The notes under the pieces: generated by a model
What the model was told of the DNA's origin: nothing
The model's database searches: none
The model's input: only the letters and a program-made list of their open reading frames with translations
Position numbers and translations under genes: made by a program
NCBI GenBank assembly: GCA_911728455.2
Contig: OU452229.1
Location: forward strand, 6,437,854-6,501,853
Reading direction: 5' to 3'
From: Marthasterias glacialis
Lineage: Eukaryota > Echinodermata > Asteroidea > Forcipulatida > Asteriidae
DNA: 64,000 nt
Part shown: in pieces, positions 1-9,300 of the stretch
Position numbering within the stretch: the first letter of the stretch is position 1
Layout: each line of letters opens with the position of its first letter

Positions 1-339
1 ACGTTTTTCTTACAGTGTCTTATCATTATCGCCAAGAAAATTACATACAATACAAATGTAATGAAAACATGTTTTCTTCTTGAAGATTGCCTGGAATAGG
101 TTGCTGTAAACTGACCTTACATGTAAGATTCAATGGCAGATAGCAAGGTTTACATTTTTCTGACCTTCAACTTTGTTAATCTGCAAAAGAAAAACTTTCC
201 TCTTGCTTTCTAAAAACAAATGTAGAGAATAAAGAGGAAACGAACTGATCAGTTGCATGTCTGATTCTTCCCTAATTGAAAAATCCTCCACCATCCTCCA
301 CAATTTCTGTTTTACAAGACCCAGAATGGGGAAACTCAC

Positions 340-454
340 TTTGGAACAATATCTTAGTTCTATCTAGTGGTGCAATGGCAGTCTTGGCTGTTGCTCCGGC
401 TACTGCCCCAGCAGTCAGGGACGCTGTCACCTCCTTCCACTGAGGGGGATTATA
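340..454 (-). CDS. SLC25A42: Internal exon of a SLC25A42-like mitochondrial carrier (partial gene)
   Basis: On the minus strand this exon encodes about 38 residues beginning YNPPQWKEV and including [20 protein letters not shown] and [14 protein letters not shown] is the PxDxxK/R signature closing the first transmembrane helix of the first repeat of mitochondrial carriers. The wording ([20 protein letters not shown]) is that of SLC25A42, the inner-membrane carrier that imports coenzyme A in exchange for adenine nucleotides. The exon is bounded by an acceptor (TGTGATTGCAG) and a donor (GTGAGT), and its 115 bases end in phase 1. The next exon would lie beyond the left edge. The N-terminal exon must lie to the right, but I could not find it. 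SLC25A16 or another CoA/ADP carrier is the main alternative. Confidence 0.82.
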
Positions 455-657
455 CTGCAATCACACAGAGGAAAATAGAATAGAATCTTGGTGGATTTAT
501 GTCAGATTTACATTTGATCGAACGGATCTACAGTTGGCAGGATTAAGTTCCTCCCGGGTTTTTCTGCCCACAAGTCATATCACATTACAGGTCTTTCATG
601 TGTTGCTGATTGCAACAATAGGGGTAGGGATGATTGGGGGTGGGGGGGAGGAATCAA

Positions 658-815
658 ATTGACCCAATTCACTTGACGTCATCATCACAATAACCTTGTT
701 TGCATTGGGAGTCAATGTCCCTGTGTGTACAATGTTGTGAGCTTTTTAAGCTATGTGGTGTTTACAAGCTGCAATTTGACTCCCAAAATGGCGAGCATGA
801 CGTTGGTGCCACAGA
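658..815 (+). mobile_element. MITE family A, copy 1
   Basis: Begins ATTGACCCAATTCAC, then CTTGACGTCATCATCACAAT, and carries internal complementary blocks GGGAGTCAA and TTGACTCCCAAAATGGCG that would fold into a stem. The same layout recurs at 13343-13658, 34532-34719 and 42256-42425, and in the opposite direction near 34057-34290 and at 40262-40712. Its right end is degraded compared with the GGGTCAAT seen in the best copy. Non-autonomous: no transposase reading frame. Confidence 0.7.
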
Positions 816-896
816 CAAATACCAAGGAAAGTAAAGCTCTGTTCAAACTTGACGCTAACAACCAGTGCGCTCTCTTTTCCCAATGCTCTGACATCT

Positions 897-1018
897 AAGC
901 CTGATTTCATGGCTCTGCTTACCACAGAATTCTGCCTTTGCTTACCACCCATAGAATCACACGCTTTTCAAGGAGCTGTAAGCACAGAATTCTGTGGAAA
1001 GCAGAGCCATGAAATTAG
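897..1018. mobile_element. Short GGGCCC-family palindromic MITE (family B)
   Basis: The ends CTGATTTCATGGCTCTGCTT and its inverted partner AAGCAGAGCCATGAAATTAG face each other, with complementary CAGAATTCTG-type blocks inside. It belongs to the subtype also seen at 9910-10032 and 44021-44152. Confidence 0.65.
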
Positions 1019-1527
1019 ACCATGTAGTTTAATCAATCTAACATTGGTACAGGCAGGGCTCGAATTTGAGGTAAAAGTCCACAAGACTGCAGGGCTCAAA
1101 ATGTTTACCGGACCAGAATTTATTTTACAAGACCAGAATCTTAATGAGAAAGAACTTTCTACAAAGTTTAAAATGGAAACTGTTTTTATAAGAGAAGATT
1201 TGTCTCATTTGTCTTGTGGGTAAGAATATTTTGATACTCAACAGAATTGAAAGATATTGATCAGATTCAAAGTCAACATTTCAAACATCATTTCTCATAT
1301 TTATTTTTGTCAAAGATATTACACAGTGAGGTATTATTATTCAATTGATGAACACAAGACCGCCGGACTTGTACAGACTTGAGTTTACTGGCCCGATACT
1401 AAAATCACTGGCCTCGGGCCTGTGGTCCAGTGTAAAATTCGAGCCCTGTACAGTACAAGCAACAATGCCATAAGTGAATAAGAACAGTGACCATGAATTG
1501 ACCCTTGATACAGCTATAGTGTTTGCG

Positions 1528-1748
1528 AGGGCCTAATTTCACACTGCTTTTTTAAAAGCACAAAAAGTAGCTACAATGTACATGTAAGCACAACAAAATT
1601 CTGCTTATATCAGAAAGAAAGAAAAAAAAAGGTTATCGGCCAAAATACCAGGTCACATGTACCGTGTGACTGGTATCCTGCTCATTTTTGGTGAGCAGTA
1701 AATTGTTAAACAATATTTTTTGTTTTAAGCAGAGCTATGAAATTGGAC
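1528..1748. mobile_element. Family B palindromic MITE
   Basis: The left end GGCCTAATTTCACACTGCTT and right end AAGCAGAGCTATGAAATTGG are inverted relatives. The interior holds the family hallmark ACTGGTATCCTGCTCATTTT opposite a GGCCAAAATACCA block. Confidence 0.65.
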
Positions 1749-2209
1749 TACATCACTTCAAATAGGTATCTGAAGGTCTGGTCATAACAAAGGCAGGCCT
1801 TTTCATTTCTGTGATGGTAAGTTTGCCTTAATCAAGAAGTTTGAGGGCACAGGGAGATCAGTGAAAACACTGAGATAAGGACAAATCCTGACAAATCACA
1901 TGCCTGTTGGAAACCTCAGATTCAGACCCTGGCTCACGCTTTGTATCTGAATGCAACAGCTTACCCTGTAACGCATGTCCACAATGTTCAAACAGTAACA
2001 CACCGATAAAACACAGAAGGTTGTAATGAGTTGCAATGCTACAAAACAGACCTTCATCAAATCAGTGTAAACAAACTAGGTATAGAAAGGAAATTTGCCT
2101 GGCCCCCAATTTGTTACGTTTAGGGTAAGTATCCACTTGTGGTGTATCTGCAAAAATATTATCTCCAAGATACCACTTACGATACATGCCAGTTTGAAAG
2201 TGTCAGAAA

Positions 2210-3026
2210 GGCACCAGTGATCTGTAGGCCCTAGGCACCGGTGTTGCATCGGCCCTTGGTACCAGTGTTGCATCGGCCCTTAGCACCAATGTTGCATCGG
2301 CCCTTGGCACCAGTGTTGCATCGGCCCTTGGTACCAGTGTTGCATCGGCCCTTAGCACCAGTGTTGCATCGGCCCTTAGCACCAGTGTTGCATCGGCCCT
2401 TGGCACCAGTGTTGCATCGGCCCTAGGCAACAATGTTCTGTAGGCCCCATGCACTAATGTTTTGTAGGCCCTAGGCACTAGTCCTCTCTAGGCCCTAGGC
2501 AACAATGTTCTGTAGGCCCCAGGCACTAGTGTTTTGTAGGCCCTAGGCACTAGTCCTCTGTAGGCCCCAGGCACCAATGTTCTGTAGGCCCCAGGCACTA
2601 GTGTTTTGTAGGCCCTAGGCACCAGTGTTCTGTAGGCCCTGGGCACAAGCGTTCTGTAGGCCATGGGCACCAGCGTTCTATAGGCCGTGGGCACAAGTGT
2701 TTTGCAGGCCCTAGGCACTAGTAATCTGTAGGCACTAGTAATCTGTAGGCCCTAGGCACCAGCGCTGCATTGGCCCTAGGCACCAATGTTCTGTAGGCCC
2801 TAGGCACTAGTGTTCTGTAGGCCCTAGGCACTAGTGTTTTGTAGGCCCTTGGCACCAGTGTTCTGTAGGCCATAGGCACCAATGTTCTGTAGGCCATAGG
2901 CACTAATGTTCTGTAGGCCCTAGGCACCAGTGCTGAATCGGCCCTAGGCACCAATATTCTATAGGCCCTAGGCACCAATATTCTGTCGGGCCTTGGCACC
3001 AGTGTCTGGTGCATTTAGGTCCTAGT
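2210..3026. repeat. 24-bp minisatellite, about 33 units
   Basis: Tandem array of a 24-base unit close to GGCACCAGTGTTCTGTAGGC plus CCTA. Two blocks of variants are visible: about 2230-2425 the units carry TGCATCGGCCCT, while 2425-3000 mostly carry TCTGTAGGCCCT with GGCACTAGT alternates. Because 24 is a multiple of three, several frames stay open and translate to an eight-residue repeat of the PRAYRTLV type. I read those frames as a by-product, since no flanking exon or splice signal joins them. It probably lies within the intron of the carrier gene. Confidence 0.92.
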
Positions 3027-3159
3027 ACGTGTAAGCACTAGGCTCCAGGGACAATTTCGCAGAGCTGGTTTTTGTAGTCAGCTTTGTACTCGTCTGAAAC
3101 TTTCCTTAAGTCCAGAGAGTCGCTGTGAGAATTAAAAAAACAACTCTTGTTAGTGTGTC

Positions 3160-3482
3160 TTTGTGCGCGAGTCCTAGAAATAAACCAGAGAACAAGTACT
3201 GCGCCGCCAATGCTGTCGTCTATGGATTACAAAATAGTGTACCCACAGCATGCCTCTGCTGTGACCAAGTGCTTTCGGTTACTATCACTGTGAATGTGTA
3301 TAATAACAAAAACACTTGGAATATGAACACACCCGCCGTGTTTGCGCCACGCACTTTCATGATTGCGCTGGACATGGATGCGTGGATCACGCATAGCAAA
3401 CAACAATGTTTAACGAAGCGATAACAAGGGGCGGTATAGTAGGTACCGGTTCTCTGGTTTATTTCTATGGCGTGAGTACTCT
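3160..3482. mobile_element. Inverted-repeat element with about 45-bp ends
   Basis: The left end contains CCTAGAAATAAACCAGAGAA followed by CAAGTACTGCGCCGCC, and the right end is its inverted relative (GGTTCTCTGGTTTATTTCTA). The roughly 220-base interior has no convincing protein. A MITE by structure; I cannot assign a superfamily. Confidence 0.6.
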
Positions 3483-3979
3483 CTCTTGTATTTTCCCAGG
3501 ATGGGCGCATTCAGCCAGTTACCCATAAAGTTGGCTTGCATTATCCTTACCTCTGCAGCAAGTTTACTACTCTCTGCTTTGACTGAGATGTCACAGAGGT
3601 GATGATGATCCTCCTGGATCCTTCGAATAGGATGTTCCTGCTCGGATCTCTCTATCATCTTCAATGAATAGGAGGCATTAGGATGAGTAAAAACTGTGGC
3701 AGCTCAGGATCAACAAACTTTGGGTGGTGTTGATGGTGTGTGGGTAGACTGCTTCCACGAGATCAAGCAAAAGTTATCATCGTCTGAAATTAAGTGTAGA
3801 TTTTTTTTGATAAAGTTTCCATTTGATATTTTGCAGTTTGCAAAGCGGTAAACTGGGAGGATATTTTGTAACTCTTTGAGGTCATGCAATGTCTCCTTCT
3901 GTTGATACATAATCACAACATTCTGACTGGTGTGTTCAAATTGTCCGCTGGAAATTGTTCCTCTTAAGGCCACTCAGTC

Positions 3980-4570
3980 TGATCCTTCTCAAACTCTGGC
4001 CCATATCTAAGGAATGAAATCACTCCTCATCTCCGGCAACATTCTAGCTTGTATGTGTTGCCATCTTTGTATTATTATGTACAACCTGGAGTGTGACTTT
4101 ATGTACTTTTTGTTTTGCAACTCTCAGCAACCAGGAGTGTCTTTTAGACAGAAATTGCGCAATACAAATGGCCGCTATTATTATCATTAACCCTATCTCC
4201 CCTGAGTGATTTACTATTTACCCTTCGCCACTCTAACAAATTACAACACCATATGGGTTTACTCAACACCCAAACTGTGGTACTCTGATTATGGTGGTAT
4301 GCCTGAACCCATGTAAAGCATGATAACTTTACTCATGCAGTCCCCAGTCCAACAAAATCCAACAAAACCTGCTGTTAGAGTTTGATGGAGTAGGGACTGT
4401 AAGGGTTAAGGTGTTTCAATGGGCAAAGTTCCGCAGTCAACACATTCCAGGTTGTACATAATACAAGGATGCCAACACAAACAAAGGTATTGAAGCTGGT
4501 ATGTTGCTGGAGATGGGCCAGAGTTTGAGAAGGATCGTTTTGAGTGGCCTGAAGAAGAACAATTTCCCAG
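3980..4570. mobile_element. Foldback element with a nested TTAA MITE
   Basis: Inverted blocks pair around 3985-4010 (CTTCTCAAACTCTGGCCCAT) with 4512-4535 (ATGGGCCAGAGTTTGAGAAG), and 4078-4100 (ATGTACAACCTGGAGTGTG) with 4438-4462. Inside sits a separate element at 4191-4405 flanked by TTAA on both sides, with imperfect ends CCCTATCTCCCC and the complement of AGGGACTGTAAGGG. Confidence 0.55.
4191..4405. mobile_element. TTAA-flanked MITE (piggyBac-type), degenerate ends
   Basis: TTAA at 4187-4190 and again at 4406-4409 flank a 215-bp segment whose ends are imperfectly inverted (CCCTATC.. against CCCTTACAG..). TTAA target duplication is characteristic of piggyBac-superfamily elements. The imperfect ends make this the weakest of the TTAA elements in the window. 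Confidence 0.4.
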
Positions 4571-6148
4571 AAGCTAGATACACCTGTCGGACATCACTTC
4601 AATCTACCTAATCACTCTATTTCTGACATTATTTTACAGAGCATTGAGGCACTAGGTAACCACTGACTATTCATCTGAGTAGGTAGAAAATGTGGATACG
4701 GCGCCTCCACACCATTCAACCCCATGGTCTGAACATCCAAGACGGAAACTATTAATTACTTTTTGTCTTTGCCATCTCCTTTTTCTACAGATGTCCCCCC
4801 TTTAAATCTGTCTCGATCACTAATAAATTATTTTCTCACCCTTGATTTTTTTGTTTGTTTCCAACCTCTAATGGTTAAACTAGCCTCTTCTCTCTACATT
4901 AACCCCCCTCCCCCCCCCGTCTTTCTCTCCATTGTTTATCCCGCCACTCTCTTTTCACTTTTTTCTTTTGACTGCTTCTGTTATTGTTAAAAGAGCAATT
5001 TATAGGGTCCCAATTACTGAGCCTAATGTTGCAACAACCACCATACTACAATTTTGGAGCGGGGTAGGGATATAATGTTCTATGGATCAATCACAGAATT
5101 CAAATTTAAGCTAATGACCACTTTTACTGTAACTTGCACTATCTTGTTTTTATAACTTATACAGGACTGATTTGTTTACTTCGACCACTCGTTGGCATGT
5201 TTAACTTAGCACTCGAGTATCAAACACCTAACTTAGTTCCAGACAGACACGTGCATGATAAAGTTTAAGCACCGAGTCGCAGATGGCAACAAGGGTTTGA
5301 AATAAACAAATGAACAAGAGGCACATATTACCGTGAAAGTGTTTATTGAATAACAAGCGATTTGAATTGTGACAAAAACGTGGTGTGGATATGAAAATGA
5401 TCATATAGCCATGATTATTAAAATTATGGGATGATTAGTCATTCATAATCAATTTCAAGATGCAACTGCACGTCTCAAACTCAACAAACATGCCAAGCCA
5501 AAAAAAAAGTTAGTGGGTAAGCAAACATGAAACAAACATTTTATTTTTATTTAAATCTGCGCTCAGCCTCGGTTTTTCCGCCGGAGCCGCCAGAATATGC
5601 CAGCCGGTACGGTCAGCGGCATGGAATGGCCCGCTCTGCGAAGCATGAAATATTATTGCATCTCCGACAGTGGGCATGCTGAATTCAATGGGGGTGTCAT
5701 GGGTGTGGGCGGTCTGCTGCGCGCTAGAACTAACATTAGATTTATCCTTTTAGTAGAAGTAGAAGGGTAAATAAGTAGGGTAATTGCATTTACACTCTCC
5801 TTTTAAAATTATTGGACAAAGATCCCCCAAAAATATACAATGTAACTTTATCATACCTCTATACGTACATTATTTGATAATTTAATCAGGTGAGGAATAT
5901 CATCTTTTGGCAACTGTTTTGAAGTCCCTCCTGACCGATCGCCGGTTGAACATGTATCACGAAGTTCGAACAACCATGGAACAACATTCTGTACTGTACG
6001 CAAGAGTCAAATCGTATTGCATAATCATCGTGTGCGAGAACACTAGAAACAAGACTGTAGTTTATCTCAGGAGTTTAAGTTCAGCCTGAAAGCAAACGTC
6101 AAAATGAGGACGAGGTTGAAATCAAAACCAGTCGGGTTCTCTCATTGT
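4410..6148. other. Intergenic or intronic AT-rich DNA with one CpG-dense patch
   Basis: No exon recognised. The only compositional break is 5562-5655, where about ten CpG dinucleotides fall within roughly 85 bases in otherwise AT-rich DNA. That patch could be the promoter or first exon of the minus-strand carrier gene, placed head to head with the next gene, but no splice-consistent coding segment could be tied to it. Confidence 0.4.
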
Positions 6149-6268
6149 GCGTCCGAATCAAGCGAATTCGGTTACGGCTATGGCTGCTGGCTGCAATGAC
6201 AACGTAAAAGAATAGGACTTTTCAGCGTTCCGGTCACATCCACTGCCTGCCGCGAGCGAGCCGAAGCC
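6149..6268 (+). repeat. GC-rich promoter-proximal repeat, copy 1 (upstream of CALML4)
   Basis: Starts GCGTCCGAATCAAGCG, continues ATTCGGTTACGGCTATGGC and GGCTGCAATGACAACGT, and ends GAGCCGAAGCC. It aligns with 14651-14733 (GCGTCCGCATCCAGCG, CTTCGGCTACGGCTATGGCC, GGTTGCAGTGGCAACGT) and 24888-24965 (GCGTCCGAAACAAGCG). It ends about 50 bases before the CALML4 ATG at 6319. The start and end are partly inverted (TTCGGTTACGGC against GCCGAA), so it could fold. It may be a promoter element or a small mobile element that settles in promoters. Confidence 0.7.
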
Positions 6269-6318
6269 ATCAATTCGGTCTCAAAAGTTATTGAACTGCA
6301 GATCCATCCACGATCAAA

Positions 6319-9300
6319 ATGGTAAGTGGACGAAAATTAAACCTTTTTAGTTACCAATGAAGTTAATTGCGGGAAAGTGTGACATCTTAACTAAATTTAT
6401 TTTCTTTATTTCTTTATGTTCCCTCAACACAGGCACACGTATTCACACAAAGGCAAATTGATGGTAAGTGCGATTTTTGATCATTTTGTACAGTACAGAC
6501 TACAGTACGGCCATACAGTACGAAGTACAGTCATTAACGTAACACCGACAACTAACTGTTAAAGAATGTGGTCTTTTGTAAACCACGCCCTCACGGCTTG
6601 TCCTGCGAAATTACTAAAATTATTGAAAACCACGAAAGTAGCTTTAAACTGTTGAATAATCATCATAAAAAACAGGTTAAACTTGAATAAAAAATTATAA
6701 AAAAATTGTGTTTAAATAAAAATGGTAGGCCCCCTAAAATGTTTCTTAAATAAATCTTGTTCAGTCATCCAAGACCAAGTTCCTTTTTATGTTAAATCGT
6801 GGTGTGATTTAACTTTTTATTTCAATCAAATGATCAATAACAATTAGTTGATTGTAACCCTCCTGCATTTCGATATCACAAATACGAAATAACACATTGA
6901 TATGTAATGTGTTCATTTTTAATTTCATTGATAATGGTAGAGTTATATTTACTAAATTTTTGGTTTATATTATTATTATCAAACAGCAGTATGTGTAAAA
7001 TAATAGATCGAGAGGTCTTTTTGGACACAAGAGTAATACTGAGTGTTCTGACAGTGTTCGAGTGTTCTAGCATTGCTGAAATGTACTAACTAACTGTTAA
7101 ATGTTTAATTAGTTATTAAAAATTTCCAGACTGGCGCTCCAGAGTCGCGCCGAACCAAATTATTGAATTAAGTACATGAGAAGATTGATTTTTGAATTTG
7201 AAACAGTTAGGAGCCACTAGATGCACTAGAAGTCGAAAATCTACTGTTTCATTCGGGTTCAGACGTTGATCTTGTCTATGTTAGTCAAGTTCGCCTGTCT
7301 GAAACTGAAATCTAGAATCGCTCCTAATCTATTTGGTTCGGCACGACTCTGGAGCGCCAATCTGAAACGGGTGTTACTCTACAGGGGTTGGGTAAGTTTT
7401 GTAAACAATGATTGTATATTCTGTAAATATTTCTAATACCCAAGGGAGAGGGACATTTTTCTTACACTTATTTATTTATTTAAAATAACTTACTCTTCCA
7501 TTCATAGTGTACTAGACATTTTAAAGCTATGGTTTTTAAGTTTCTATTACAGTACATAAGACTAAAACATGAAACAGGTGTGCATAAGTGTACCAGCTGC
7601 TGAAATGCTGGCAATAAAAATAAACCATGAAGCGATCAATGTTAACAGTTTAGCAAAAACATGGTTTTCTCAAAAACAGAAGTGTAAATTTCCAGTGAAA
7701 ATTTCACTTTTGAAAGATGTACAGGCTTTATACTTCATACTTTTAACCCTAACCATCCCCAACCCATCACAATCTGACTGCATGTTAGGCATGTTTTGTT
7801 TGATTCTGTTGAACTGAAGACTGGACTAGTAAACATCATGCTTTACATAGATTCAGGCATAGCACCATAATCAGAATCCAACAGTTTGGATGTTGATTAA
7901 CGATATGGTGTTGGATTTCGAGAGTGAGGCTGGGGAAAGATCCTAGTAAATTATCCTAGAGAGTTAGGGTTTTAATGGCAGCACACATTTTCTGGTTATT
8001 AAAGGTCCCATGAATTTTTTTTTTATTGGTTAAAAAAATAAAGTATGCCTATTACAATATATCTTTACCTTTTTCACATTTTTTACATGTGATTTCTAAA
8101 ATTAGGGGGTTGCCGTGCTCCGCCCACCCTTCCTCATTAACATAAAATTTGTGACGTAGACAGTGGAACGGCTGACCAGGGCCATGTGTGTGGCAATAAT
8201 GTACAATGCATTGTTGACCACTCGGCACCAGAGCCGTCTTCGAAATGTTTTACCACAGCCTACGTCATGGATCATTGCGCAATCAAATGGCACACATTTC
8301 CGGGGCTCAATTAAAGTGTATTAACGCATAACAGACACATCAAAATAGTCAATGCTATGTTTTGTTAATTTCAAACCATATATTAAGCCACAAAAATGTT
8401 CCGTGATAAAAAAACCTCTTCATAGGCCCTTTAAGTGTACATTGTTTATCTATGGGCAATTTCAAAGGAAAAAGAAAGCAACAGCAGGGGACTTTAGTAA
8501 AATATCCATCTAGTGTTCATTTTCTTTTTTTGAAGGAAATTATCTGTTGGGTATTACCAGTGTTGTACAATCATTTGAAACAACTTTGTTCTTATCCTTT
8601 TGCTCAGAATACAAGGAATGTTTTCTGCTGTATGATCGGTCAAGGAAGGGATTTATAAAGGGCGATGACCTTGTAGTAGCAATGAGGTCATTGGATACAC
8701 ATCCATCTGTTGATGAGATCAAAGCGTATCGGAAGCAGTATGAACATGGTAAGCCAAACTCCTCTAGATTCACCCTAACATCCCCAAGTTTTCCAAAATT
8801 TAACCTTACGGTTTTTGTGTGAATTTGATGAATTGGATGAAGCTGTACCCCCAAATCAACCAATCTTGCCATGAGGCCTGGGTTTGATTTCACTAAACAC
8901 TGGGATTCATCTTAAGATGAGTTGTCAATATTGCCATCATGATGTTTATTGTGACGTCACACTCTGCTAAGCAATGAAGATTGGTACACAACCTGAGATC
9001 AATCATAGCTCTTTGTGAAATCAAGCCCAGGCATACAAAACATTTGATGTGATCTGTGTATGACTGGTTCTTCAAGGGTGTGATCCAAGCAAATAATTTT
9101 GTGAAGACATTTTTTCTGCAGCCCCATAAAATTAGACCCTGAGCTGATTTCATTGTATTGTAATGTTGTTCTACTTGTACTTTGAAAGCGAGTTCTGCCT
9201 ACCATTTAAAATAACTGGAATCGAGGACAAAAGTTCTGAAAAGTGTTTTGGTAGCATGAAAGTAGATGTAGTTGCAGCTACCTTTTGTGTCATTTTAACC

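Larger units (their letters stand above)
455..2209. other. Probable carrier-gene intron with MITE remnants
   Basis: No coding exon recognised. It holds a CCCAATTCAC/CTCCCAAAATGG MITE (658-815), a GGGCCC-type palindrome remnant (897-1018) whose ends read TGATTTCATGGCTCTGCTTA and its complement, and a longer copy of that family at 1528-1748. The rest is AT-rich sequence with nothing I recognise. Confidence 0.5.

Noticed and set aside
2203-3014. Three minus-strand open frames with PRAYRTLV-type repeats
   Set aside because: They lie wholly inside a 24-bp tandem array. The period alone keeps frames open on both strands, and there is no start context or splice site.
3710-3973. Minus-strand 87-residue open frame
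   Set aside because: Part of it pairs with 4500-4560 as the arm of a foldback repeat; no domain and no splice context.
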